Source: Vreelandella subglaciescola (GTDB lineage Bacteria > Pseudomonadota > Gammaproteobacteria > Pseudomonadales > Halomonadaceae). Taken from it: DNA of 64,000 nt. The stretch is taken from assembly GCF_900142895.1 (NCBI RefSeq), contig NZ_LT670847.1, positions 744,001-808,000 on the forward strand, read 5' to 3'. The position numbers were made by a program, and so were the translations under genes. Under the pieces are notes generated by a model, which was given only the letters and a program-made list of their open reading frames with translations, did not search any database and was not told the DNA's origin. Shown here piece by piece: positions 45,364 through 53,857 of the stretch (within the stretch, counting starts at the first letter, position 1; each line of letters opens with the position of its first letter).

Positions 45364-45714
45364 TCAAAGCTCGTCTGATTGGGCGGGGCAAGCGATCAGC
45401 GAGGATGTCAGCGGCGCACAGACCTGTGGATGGCCCGCGCAACAATCATTGACCAGAAATTGGATCGTCTCTTGCACCCGATTCAAGTTCGCTCGATAGA
45501 TGATGGAACGACTCTGGCGCTGGGAAAGAACAAGCTCTGCACGGGCAAGCACCGATAAATGTGCTGACATCGTGTTGTGCGGTACACCCAGTTGTCTTGC
45601 GATTTCGCCAGCCGGAAGCCCTTCTGGCTCATGACGAACCAAAAGCCGAAATGCTTCCAATCGAGTCTCTTGGGAGAGAGCACCAAAGCTCGCTATTGCC
45701 TTTAAAGTTTCCAT
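45364..45714 (-). CDS. arsR: ArsR/SmtB-family repressor
   Basis: 116 residues from METLKAIASFGAL (a TTG start 12 codons upstream is possible; no clear RBS for either). wHTH reads LSQETRLEAFRLLVRHEPEGLPAGEIARQLGVPHNTMSAHLSVLARAELV. A Cys pair in NDCCAGHPQVC near the C-terminus is a candidate As(III) site, unlike the N-terminal helix site of E. coli ArsR. First gene of arsR-arsC-acr3; only 6 bp from arsC. Confidence 0.9.
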   Translation of the reverse strand: METLKAIASFGALSQETRLEAFRLLVRHEPEGLPAGEIARQLGVPHNTMSAHLSVLARAELVLSQRQSRSIIYRANLNRVQETIQFLVNDCCAGHPQVCAPLTSSLIACPAQSDEL

Positions 45715-45730
45715 ATATCCAAGAATATGG
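45711..45730. promoter_or_regulatory. Candidate ArsR operator
   Basis: CCATAT, eight bases, ATATGG. It overlaps the proposed arsR start codon, which either argues for the upstream TTG start or means the match is chance. Confidence 0.35.
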
Positions 45731-45814
45731 ACACAATGAAGCTCGGTCAAGTATTACGACTTCAAAGTTAACCCGAACGATCCTGGATGATCGTAACGAC
45801 AGGAAGTCTCGCAC

Positions 45815-46431
45815 TTAAAGTGCCAGAATCCGCCGGGCACCATTTAAGACGATCAAACCCACGATAGCACCGATGATCAAGTCCGGGTAACTGGATCCCG
45901 TCCAGGCGACCAAGGCACCTGCGGCTATCACGCCCAAGTTGATTACCACATCATTAGCCGAGAATATCCAGCTTGCCTTCATATGTGCTCCGCCTTCTCG
46001 GTGCTTGAAAATCAACAGCAGGCAACTGGTATTGGCAATCAACGCGACGAACGCAATGGCCATCATCATCAGCGATGCGGGCTCACTACCTGATACAAAG
46101 CGTCGCGCTACTTCTATGAGTACACCGAGAGCCAAAATCAGTTGGAGTACACCAGCTAGATGCGCGGCATGTACTTGCATTTTCGCACTGCGCCCTACGG
46201 CATAAAGGGCAACGCCATAAACCGCCGCGTCAGCAAACATGTCTAGTGAATCTGCGATCAGGCCGGTGGATTGGGCGATCAGTCCGCCCCCCATTTCTAT
46301 GACGAACATGAGTGCATTGATGCCGAGCAACACACGCAGGGTGCTGGACTCCTGAGCAGCAGAGTCCGTCGAGTTCTCAACGATTTTGATCGTCTCCGGG
46401 CCGGCAACTAGCGTATTCAGAAGGGAAGCAC
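45815..46431 (-). pseudogene. Cation diffusion facilitator, 5'-truncated
   Basis: The frame is open from the IS1182 edge. It reads VLLGINALMFVIEMGGGLIAQSTGLIADSLDMFADAAVYGVALYAVG (the CDF helix 1-2 region with Asp residues) and a second Asp-rich helix SANDVVINLGVIAAG. All six helices seem present, but no ATG remains; the first possible start is GTG at 46333. The family exports Zn/Cd/Co. The 5' end was cut at a CTAG shared with the 110-bp palindromic element before IS1182 landed there. Confidence 0.75.
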
Positions 46432-46435
46432 CTAG

Positions 46436-47985
46436 GAGTCTGCGCGGTAGGAACGTCGTTATGACATAATAGGCTCATCTTCTCCAGCCACGGAATAGAC
46501 GTCACGGGAACGAGTTTTCGATCTTATTCGCCAGATCAGGAGTTGCTGCTGCCTCCCAGTCTTAACGAATGGCTGGCCGAAGGCCATCTGGCCTACTTCA
46601 TTAGTGACGTTGTCGAAGAACTGGACTTAAGCGCCTTTTATGCTCGCTACGAGGGAGACGGTCGCCGCAAGTCGCCTTTTGATCCGCGCATGATGCTGAA
46701 GGTGTTGATTTACGCCTACGCGACCGGAACTTTCTCGTCTCGCAAGATTGCCCGCAAACTCGAAGAGGACGTGGCCTTTCGCGTGCTGGCTGCCGACAAT
46801 TTCCCCAGACATCGAACCTTGTGCGATTTCCGCAAACAGCACTTGAGTGCTTTCAGAGAGGTGTTTGTTCAGGTCATCCAGATTGCCCGGGAGGCTGAGC
46901 TGATTAGTCTGGGAACGCTAGTGATTGATGGCACCAAGGTAAAGGCGAATGCCAGCAAGCACAAGGCCATGAGCTACGGGCGTATGCAAGAGGAAGAAGT
47001 CCGCTTGTCGAAAGAAGTGGATGAGCTTTGTGGTCAGGCTCGGGCTGTGGATGAAGCAGAAGACGAGCAATTTGGTTCTGCCCAGCGGGGCGATGAATTG
47101 CCGGAAGAACTACAACGTCGCCAGTCGCGGTTAAGCAAGATCCGGGCAGCGAAAGCCAGGCTGGAAGCGGAGCAGGCGCAAGCCGATGACGCAAAAGGCA
47201 GGCATCCGGATGACGAACGGCGATCCCCTCGCGGTGGGCGGAACTTCAAACGGGACTATGGCGTTCCGGACGACAAAGCTCAGAGCAATTTTACCGATCC
47301 CGAAAGCCGCATCATGAAAACCCGTACCGGGTTCGAGCAATGTTACAACGGCCAGTTGGCTGTCGATGGCGAGTTCCAGATTATCGTCGCTAACCATCAA
47401 GGCAACAATGCCAGTGATAACGGCTGTCTGGTGCCACTGCTGGACGAGGTAGAAGCAACCCTGGGAGGCCAGCCGGAGCAGTGTCTGGCCGATGCGGGCT
47501 ACCGTAAAGAAGCGGATTTCCAGGCCCTGGAAGAGAAAGGCATTGACGGTTATGTCTCGTTACGCAGAGAAGGTAAAGGGGGTGCGAATGGCCCGGAAGC
47601 TTGCTACCCCAGAGGGTCGGGCGGTCTACGCTCAGCGCAAGCATCTGGTCGAGGCTGTGAACGGTTGGATCAAGAACATTCTGGGCTTTCGTCAGTTCAG
47701 TTTGCGGGGCCTGGAGGCGGTAAAAGGCGAATGGGATCTGGTCTGTCTATCTCTCAACCTCAGGCGTATGAGTTTATTGATGAGACTGACATAGAGGCCC
47801 TGAAGCCACCTTTGCCGGGTGGGCGGCGCGGACGTTGTCCCTGTTGCCGACTCCCCGGGCCATTTCAAGTGGTCGCAGGGAAAACCGTGCTTTCAATCCG
47901 TTTGACCGTGCCAAACCTTATTCTGGCCTGGCAGTAGTCCGGTCATGCAAGACCGATGCTCAAAACACTCCTACCGCGCAGACTC
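46436..47985 (+). mobile_element. IS1182-family element (1550 bp), transposase frameshifted
   Basis: Inverted repeats GAGTCTGCGCGGTAGGA at both ends, 4-bp duplication CTAG (46432-46435, 47986-47989). Sits exactly between the truncated CDF gene and the palindromic mini-element. Confidence 0.9.
46543..47794 (+). pseudogene. IS1182-family transposase, frameshifted
   Basis: The first frame gives LLPPSLNEWLAEGHLAYFISDVVEELDL, KSPFDPRMMLKVLIYAYATG, FRKQHLSAFREVF, LVIDGTKVKANAS, QCLADAGYRKEADFQAL. Near 47575 (GGGGG run) the match shifts to +1: RKLATPEGRAVYAQRKHLVEAVNGWIKNILGFRQF. Some residues between the blocks also look deleted. Family homology begins slightly upstream of 46543 (SYSPDQELL) without an ATG. 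Not functional unless frameshifted. Confidence 0.8.
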
Positions 47986-48095
47986 CTAGACATGATGTTT
48001 TGACCTGCCCTCTCAGTTATGGCTCTGTGTTGGGGCGTGCCCATTTCAGCATAATCCACGCTGCTGAGATGGGCAGATCAAAACATCATGTCTAG
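47986..48095. repeat. 110-bp palindromic mini-element
   Basis: Perfect 18-bp terminal inverted repeats CTAGACATGATGTTTTGA / TCAAAACATCATGTCTAG, extended after one mismatch by CTGCC/GGCAG, and an inner pair TGCCCATTTCAGCA / TGCTGAGATGGGCA. No ORF. One end abuts IS1182 and the CDF remnant, the other supplies the TAG stop of the RND gene. A third copy of the end (16 bp) lies at 52468-52483. Looks like a MITE or the remains of a larger transposon. Confidence 0.8.
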
Positions 48096-51000
48096 ACCCA
48101 CCTACGTCTGGCAAGCGTGTAATACAGCAGTGGCACCACCAGAACCGTCAGCAGGGTAGAAAGCGCAAGCCCGAACACCAGAGAAATTGCCAAGCCGTTG
48201 AAGATCGGGTCGTTAAGAATAAAGTAAGCGCCCACCATCGCCGAGATGGCCGTCAGGGCGATCGGCTTGATACGCACCGCACCGGCTAACACCACGGCCT
48301 TATCCAGCTCAAGACCTTCTTCCAGAAGCTGCCGGATAAACACCACCAGCAAAATGGAGTTACGTACAATAATCCCCGCAAGTGCAATCATCCCTATCAT
48401 GCTGGTTGCGGTAAATTCCCGACCCAGCAGGGCATGGCCCGGCATGATGCCGATCAGGGTCAGCGGAATGGGCGCCATAATCACCAGTGGCAGAATATAC
48501 GAGCGAAATTGCGCCACCAGCAACACAAAAATCATGAACATGCCCACACTGTAGGCGGCGCCCATATCCCGGAAGGTTTCGTAGGTAATCTGCCACTCAC
48601 CGTCCCACTTGAGCGTGCCTTTTTCCGGCAGTGGCGGCTGGTCAATAAAGAACTGTTCGGGTGCGCCCTCCTGCTGCTTGAGCTTCGACACCATGGCAAA
48701 CATGCCGTATAGCGGTGAATCTATTGCCCCCGCCATATCGGCGGTTACGTAGGTCACCGGCAGCAGATTCTTGTGATAGATCGCGCCCATCCAGTCAGCT
48801 TCGCGCACCTGGGCGATACTGGCCAGTGGCACCAGATTACCGGCGCGGCTTCGCACCTGCAGGGACATAAGAACCGACGGCTGCGCCTTATCAGCGTCTT
48901 CAAGCGTTACCCGAATAGGTACCGGGTATTTGGCATGATCATCGTGTAAAAAGCTGACGTTCATGCCCCCCAGCGCCACCTGCAAGGCTTCGACGACCTG
49001 GGCCTGGGATACGCCAAGACGGGCGGCTCGGGCGCGATCCACTGCAATTTCCCATTGCCGTGTGGGCGCTTCCAGCGTGGTGTCGATATCCACCAGCCCC
49101 TGCACCTCAGCCATACCAGCCGCTACAGAGCGAGCCAGCTCAGCGCGCTGGTCAGGGTCAACGCCGTAGATCTCCGCCACCACTGGCGACAGCACCGGCG
49201 GGCCCGGCGGCACCTCAACAATTTTCACGCTGGCGTCGTAACGCTTGCCGATGGCCGTTAACGGATCCCGCAGCGCTTGGGCAATGGCGTGGGACTGGCG
49301 GGATCGCACATCTTCATCGCTGAGGTTTACCTGGATATCGCCCTGGTATGGATCGCTACGCAGGTAATACTGGCGCACCAGCCCATTAAAATTAATGGGC
49401 GCAGCGGTGCCCGCATAGCTCTGCCAACTGGTCACTTCGTCGACGCTCTCCAGATAATGGCCCATTTCCATCAGCACCCGCTGGGTCTGCTCGACCGGCG
49501 TGCTCTCGGGCATATCAACCACAACCTGAAGTTCGGATTTATTGTCGAAAGGCAGCATCTTCATGATAACCGCCTGAAACACCGGTAACGACGAAGCGGC
49601 CAGAGTCAGCAGAATCACCCCAAGCGCCAGCAGGCGGCGACGCCAGCGATGGTCACCCAGGAACGGTGTAAGGACGCCCCCAAAGATTTTCAGGGACATG
49701 GGGCTGACACCATCGGCAGAACTTTCGGCCTCCCCCGCTTCCGTCGCAGCTTCGCCTTTCTGATGTTTCAGCAGTCGCAAGGCCAACCAGGGCACAACTA
49801 CGAAGGCAACAATCTGGGATAGCACCATACCGGCAGACGCGTTAATGGGGATGGGGCTCATGTACGGACCCATCAAACCTGTCACGAACGCCATGGGTAG
49901 CAAGGCCGCCATAATAGTAAGGCTGGCCATAATGGTAGGCGTGCCCACTTCGTCCACGGCCACAGGAATGATATCTCGTACCGGGAGGTTGGAGTTGCGG
50001 ATCCGACGGTTGATGTTTTCCGTAATCACGATGCCGTCATCCACCAGAATACCGATAGAGAAAATCAGTGCGAACAGGGAAACCCGGTTCAGGGTAAAGC
50101 CCCAGGCCCAGGAGAACACCAGCGTCAGCAACAGCGTGATCAGTACAGCGACACCGACAATCAGCGCCTGGCGCCAGCCCATGGCCACAAGCACCAGAAA
50201 CACCACGAACAGCGTGGCGGATATCAAGTCAGAAATGAGCTTTTGCGCTTTGGCAGAGGCGGTTTCGCCGTAATCCCGGGTAACAATAACTTCGACACCT
50301 TCGGGCAGGGCACGGTTGCGAATCTGCTCCAACCGCTCTTCGATAGCGGTTGTGATGTTCACGGCGTTTTGCCCGGGTTTCTTGGCTATCGCCAGTGTAA
50401 CTGCCGGGTAGACATCACCAGGCTTACCGACGCTGCCAGAACCCGCCGCTGGCCCGAAGCCGGTCATGACACTTTGATCTGCAACCGTTCCGCCACGGCT
50501 GACGTTCGCCACATCATCCAGATGCACCGCCGCGCCGTTGTGCATACCAACAACAAGCTGGCGAACATCGTCTACGTTCTCCAGCAGAGTACCAACCTGA
50601 ACCGGAATGGAGAGATTATCGCGGGTAATACGGGCTTCCTGGCTGCTGCTGTTGGCTGCTCTCAGAGCATCGCGGATATCGCTGAGGGTAAGGTTAAACC
50701 CGGCAAGCAGGGCCGGATCAAAATGGATATCCACACGGTCGGGCACTCCGCCCACTGTGTAAACATCCCGGGTTCCGGGCACCCGCTTAATTGCCACTTC
50801 CAACATGTGGGCCAGGCGGGTGAGTTCTTCGCCGGTATGACCATTAATCGGGTCGTACAGGGTCAGCGTCATCACCGGCACATCATCAATGCCTTTGGGC
50901 TTGACCACGGGTTGTGAGGCGCCCAGATCCGGCGGCAGCCAGTCTTGGTTCGAATAGACCTGATTGTAAAGCCGGACAAGCGCTTCCTGTCGTGGAATGC

Positions 51001-51322
51001 CGACTTCAAACTGCACAGTAATAACGGCCTGGCCCTGCCTAGAGACGGAATACACGTGCTCAACACCAGCAATTTCGCTCATCACCTGCTCGGCCGGAGT
51101 CGCAATGGCGCTTTCCACTTCCTGCGTGCTGGCACCCGGAAAGGCGACCATGATATCCGCCATGGTGACGTCTATCTGCGGCTCCTCTTCTTTCGGCGTC
51201 ACGACAACCGCAAGCACACCCAGAATGATCGACAGCAACGCCAGCAAAGGCGTCAGATGGTTATCCTGAAAAATCCGGGCAATGGTACCGGAGGGGCCGA
51301 CCGGAGGCAGTTCGCGACTCAA
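48092..51322 (-). CDS. RND-family efflux pump (inner-membrane component)
   Basis: 1076 residues with the usual 12-helix, two-loop layout: helix 1 near 28-45, FPGASTQEVESAIATPAEQ, periplasmic loop, LVLVAMGWRQALIVGVAV, charged helix 4 GILVDDGIVITENINRR, second loop, GMIALAGIIVRNSILLVVFIRQ. Substrates are not readable; it lacks the Met triad clearly typed for CusA, so a broad-substrate (HAE-like) pump is as likely as metal. The stop codon lies inside the palindromic mini-element end, so a few C-terminal residues may be lost. Overlaps the fusion-protein gene by 4 nt. Confidence 0.88.
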   Translation of the reverse strand: MSRELPPVGPSGTIARIFQDNHLTPLLALLSIILGVLAVVVTPKEEEPQIDVTMADIMVAFPGASTQEVESAIATPAEQVMSEIAGVEHVYSVSRQGQAVITVQFEVGIPRQEALVRLYNQVYSNQDWLPPDLGASQPVVKPKGIDDVPVMTLTLYDPINGHTGEELTRLAHMLEVAIKRVPGTRDVYTVGGVPDRVDIHFDPALLAGFNLTLSDIRDALRAANSSSQEARITRDNLSIPVQVGTLLENVDDVRQLVVGMHNGAAVHLDDVANVSRGGTVADQSVMTGFGPAAGSGSVGKPGDVYPAVTLAIAKKPGQNAVNITTAIEERLEQIRNRALPEGVEVIVTRDYGETASAKAQKLISDLISATLFVVFLVLVAMGWRQALIVGVAVLITLLLTLVFSWAWGFTLNRVSLFALIFSIGILVDDGIVITENINRRIRNSNLPVRDIIPVAVDEVGTPTIMASLTIMAALLPMAFVTGLMGPYMSPIPINASAGMVLSQIVAFVVVPWLALRLLKHQKGEAATEAGEAESSADGVSPMSLKIFGGVLTPFLGDHRWRRRLLALGVILLTLAASSLPVFQAVIMKMLPFDNKSELQVVVDMPESTPVEQTQRVLMEMGHYLESVDEVTSWQSYAGTAAPINFNGLVRQYYLRSDPYQGDIQVNLSDEDVRSRQSHAIAQALRDPLTAIGKRYDASVKIVEVPPGPPVLSPVVAEIYGVDPDQRAELARSVAAGMAEVQGLVDIDTTLEAPTRQWEIAVDRARAARLGVSQAQVVEALQVALGGMNVSFLHDDHAKYPVPIRVTLEDADKAQPSVLMSLQVRSRAGNLVPLASIAQVREADWMGAIYHKNLLPVTYVTADMAGAIDSPLYGMFAMVSKLKQQEGAPEQFFIDQPPLPEKGTLKWDGEWQITYETFRDMGAAYSVGMFMIFVLLVAQFRSYILPLVIMAPIPLTLIGIMPGHALLGREFTATSMIGMIALAGIIVRNSILLVVFIRQLLEEGLELDKAVVLAGAVRIKPIALTAISAMVGAYFILNDPIFNGLAISLVFGLALSTLLTVLVVPLLYYTLARRRWV

Positions 51323-52422
51323 TTCCCTGCCGCCTTATCCGATTCCTCAACAGAAACACCGGCAGCTGGCAGATTCAGACGATCTGTACCAACCAGCTCA
51401 ACAGGATAAACCACGACTTGTTCGCCCTCACTCAAACCGGCCAAGATCTCCAGGCGGCCTTCCTGCTGCATGCCGGTCCGAACCTGCCGCAACCGCGGGC
51501 GGCCCTGATCATCCAGCACAAAAACGGCTCTCAATTCACTGCGACGAACAAGGCTGCTTTCAGGTATCCAGAGTACGTCTCGGCTGGCGACGGGAACACC
51601 GACCTTGACCAACATGCCCGGGAACAGAGAACCGTTGGGCTCAGCAAGGCGCATGCGTAGGCGGAAAGTATGAGTAGCGGAGTTGGCGTACGGATAAAAC
51701 GTCATATCGCCGGTTTTTAGCACCCGCCCGTCCGCAAGAGTGACCTGCGCCTGGCGCTCACGCCTAGCAAGATCCGCGTACTGCTGGGGCAAGTCCACAA
51801 CAACCCGCAGCTGTTCCAGCGAAAGACCACTAAGCAGGGGCTGCCCGGGGCTGACGGATTCGCCAATCTCCACGTGCCGTTCGGTCAATATGCCGCCGTA
51901 AGGTGCGAGTATGCGAGTATAGCTCAACTGCTCACGGGCTTCAGCCACAGCTGCTTCGGCCCGCTCAAGCCGCGCTTTCGCTCCCGCAAGGGTGTTCTGT
52001 GCCCGGTCCAATTCTTGTCGCGACACAAGACCACGTTCTTGCACGGCCTCAATGCGGGTGAACTGCTGTTGCGCATCGGCAAAGGCTGCCCGTGCTTCGT
52101 CCCGGCCACCCTGCGCCTGGCTAACGCGTGAGCTTTGCTCACTGCTTTCCAGTTGCACGATGAGATCACCGGCGACCACCGAGTCATCCACGTCAAACGG
52201 CAACTTCTGTACTTTGCCACTGGCCTGTGCGGACACGGTGCTCTGCTGAACCGCCTCGATCACACCATCAAGCACAAGCGTCTCCTGCAGTTCACTGCGC
52301 TCAACAGGAACTGCTTCCGGTCTGGCTGATGTTTCTTCACTCAGGGCGAATCCCGAACAAACCAACCCAAGCACGATCGTGCCCAGCACAGCAATACGCT
52401 TCACCACCAGCCACCTCGGCAT
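51319..52422 (-). CDS. RND periplasmic adaptor (membrane fusion protein)
   Basis: 367 residues: N-terminal helix/signal (IAVLGTIVLGLVCSGFA), lipoyl halves (VSAQASGKVQKLPFDVDDSVVAGDLIVQLES and TRILAPYGGILTERHVEIGESVSPGQPLL) around a coiled-coil hairpin (RDEARAAFADAQQQFTRIEAVQERGLVSRQELDRA...), then beta-barrel and membrane-proximal parts. First gene of the pair with the RND pump; no outer-membrane channel gene nearby. Confidence 0.9.
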   Translation of the reverse strand: MPRWLVVKRIAVLGTIVLGLVCSGFALSEETSARPEAVPVERSELQETLVLDGVIEAVQQSTVSAQASGKVQKLPFDVDDSVVAGDLIVQLESSEQSSRVSQAQGGRDEARAAFADAQQQFTRIEAVQERGLVSRQELDRAQNTLAGAKARLERAEAAVAEAREQLSYTRILAPYGGILTERHVEIGESVSPGQPLLSGLSLEQLRVVVDLPQQYADLARRERQAQVTLADGRVLKTGDMTFYPYANSATHTFRLRMRLAEPNGSLFPGMLVKVGVPVASRDVLWIPESSLVRRSELRAVFVLDDQGRPRLRQVRTGMQQEGRLEILAGLSEGEQVVVYPVELVGTDRLNLPAAGVSVEESDKAAGN

Positions 52423-52425
52423 AAA

Positions 52426-52441
52426 GTTATTAGTTAATAAC
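52426..52441. promoter_or_regulatory. Palindrome upstream of the efflux genes
   Basis: GTTATTAGTTAATAAC; core TTATTA-GT-TAATAA is a perfect inverted repeat, 4 bp before the adaptor start. Candidate operator; no regulator gene is adjacent. Confidence 0.4.
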
Positions 52442-52467
52442 CAAAGGTTATCAATATACTCAAGACG

Positions 52468-52483
52468 AAAACATCATGTCTAG
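52468..52483 (+). repeat. Solo end of the palindromic mini-element
   Basis: AAAACATCATGTCTAG, identical to 48080-48095 and in the same orientation, so these two ends flank the RND pair as direct repeats. The sequence beyond it is a truncated copper-locus copy. Confidence 0.7.
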
Positions 52484-52745
52484 GCTGGCAGAGGGGAGAT
52501 TCGCCAGGCTGGTATAACCGCTACAATGGCAATAACCAGCATCCATAGCCAATGCCCAGCCCACATGGTGTTACCAAACATGTTCTCGTCCATCACGGCA
52601 TTTCCTTCCTTACAAGTCATAGATTTCAATGGTGGTGTGAGTGAGCCTTCTCACATTGCTTGTTTTCTTACTGAAGATTTCAGGAAAATCTGTGCGGCAA
52701 CCGCAATAACAATTATAGTGGCCACCGCCATGGCCCTGGCTGTAG
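52484..52745 (-). pseudogene. Partial duplicate of the small membrane gene and APC-permease 3' end
   Basis: The reverse strand from 52593 reads [19 protein letters not shown] then VIPAWRI, matching the start of the gene at 56151-56378. It stops at the mini-element end. Upstream of it (52745-52660) the sequence reads VATIIVIAVAAQIFLKSSVR, matching the permease C-terminus at 56409-56530 (VAMIVIAVAEQMYLKSSAR). So the same two-gene junction is present twice, this copy broken on both sides. Confidence 0.8.
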
Positions 52746-52761
52746 CGTGATTTTTTAATGT

Positions 52762-52796
52762 CGTTCTCCGTTTGCCTCATTGTAGGCCGGAGAACG
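52762..52796 (-). terminator. Terminator after the Met-rich protein gene
   Basis: 9-bp perfect stem CGTTCTCCG / CGGAGAACG with a 17-base loop, followed on the minus strand by ACATTAAAAAATC; the T-tract is poor, so strength is uncertain. Confidence 0.45.
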
Positions 52797-52866
52797 CTAA
52801 CTACGCATGCACAGATTTTAGGGGATGGTTACCACCTCATCGGTAACCCCAAGAATGGTCAGGGAG

Positions 52867-53304
52867 TCACTTTGCGCGATCTTGCAGTTCCTGCTGATGC
52901 TCCAACATTTGCTCCATCATCAACTGCATCTGATCCATGCGTTTTTCCATAAATTGGATGCTGTCCTCTGATTTAATCGCAGGGTTGTCTTGGCTCGAAT
53001 TTCCCTGCATTCCCTGGCCACTCATCATTCCTCGCCTGCCCATCATACCGTCCCGCATCATGTGCATCTGCTCTTGCATGCGCTCCATATGCTCCTCCAT
53101 GAGCTCTTGATGGTTTTGTCCGGGATCTTTCCGCATCTGGCCGGTCATATCCTGCATGCGGGACATATTCTGCTGCATTTCCTGCATCTGTTCCGGGGAC
53201 GTCATCATACCACCAGGCCCCTGCTGGCTACCTGAACCATGCGCCCAGACAACCGGTGTGGCCATAATCAACGAGATTGCGATTACTTTGGTGAAACTCT
53301 TCAT
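52867..53304 (-). CDS. Exported Met/His-rich protein, probable copper binder
   Basis: 145 residues from MKSFTKVIAIS (RBS AAGGAG; ORF opens upstream but this start gives a signal peptide ending VVWA|HG). The mature protein is packed with Met, Gln, Glu and His: MTSPEQMQEMQQNMSRMQDM, HMERMQEQMHMMRDGMMGRRGMM, and a second helix MEKRMDQMQLMMEQMLEHQQ. Two amphipathic helical blocks resemble CopK/CusF-unrelated Met-rich or Spy-like proteins. Inference: periplasmic Cu(I) buffering. Confidence 0.75.
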   Translation of the reverse strand: MKSFTKVIAISLIMATPVVWAHGSGSQQGPGGMMTSPEQMQEMQQNMSRMQDMTGQMRKDPGQNHQELMEEHMERMQEQMHMMRDGMMGRRGMMSGQGMQGNSSQDNPAIKSEDSIQFMEKRMDQMQLMMEQMLEHQQELQDRAK

Positions 53305-53437
53305 AGCGAAGCTCCTTAACAAGGTTGATTTGCGACATATACAGTAAACAGCATCCACCTGAATCGGGCCTGAATTTATGTTCAAATCAACCTCTCGATT
53401 GTTGTACATCAATTTTTGTGGCTGGTCGATTCAACCG

Positions 53438-53824
53438 TCAGATTGCGTTGATAACTTCAGACAGCATGTCCCTCACCTCACCTGCAATCTCCTTGAGTTG
53501 CTCATTACCAATTGCTGTCATGGATGAAACGGGGTCAACCGCACTGACTTCAACACCCTCGGTTGTCTCGCGAAGAATGACGTTGCATGGCAACATTGCA
53601 CCTACCCGAGGCTCTACGCCGATCGCTTCCCAAGCCATGTTTGGATTACATGCCCCGAGAATTGTGTAGGCGGGCATATCCTTGTCTAGTTTCTTTTTCA
53701 TGGTCGCCTTGACGTCTATTTCCGTCAAAATCCCAAAGCCCCGATCGACCAAGGCCTGGCGTGTTCGTTCATCCACTTCCGCGAAATCCGCGTTTTTGAT
53801 AACTCGATTAATTGTGTAAGACAT
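53438..53824 (-). CDS. DUF302-domain protein
   Basis: 128 residues: DERTRQALVDRGFGILTEIDVKATMKKKL, then YTILGACNPNMAWEAIGVEPRVGAMLPCNVILRE with a conserved-type Cys in GACNP and LPCN. Typical DUF302 length and motif; cytoplasmic (no signal). Often next to heavy-metal or redox genes; function unknown. Confidence 0.9.
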   Translation of the reverse strand: MSYTINRVIKNADFAEVDERTRQALVDRGFGILTEIDVKATMKKKLDKDMPAYTILGACNPNMAWEAIGVEPRVGAMLPCNVILRETTEGVEVSAVDPVSSMTAIGNEQLKEIAGEVRDMLSEVINAI

Positions 53825-53857
53825 GGAAACCTCCAGTTTTGTTGAGTTTTAACTGCC

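Noticed and set aside
50243..50917. 224-codon + strand ORF inside the RND gene
   Set aside because: Antisense to a conserved transporter; no protein motif.
48092..51322. CusA copper pump assignment for the RND protein
   Set aside because: Neighbourhood is copper-rich, but the sequence shows no clear Cus Met relay, so only RND family was assigned.
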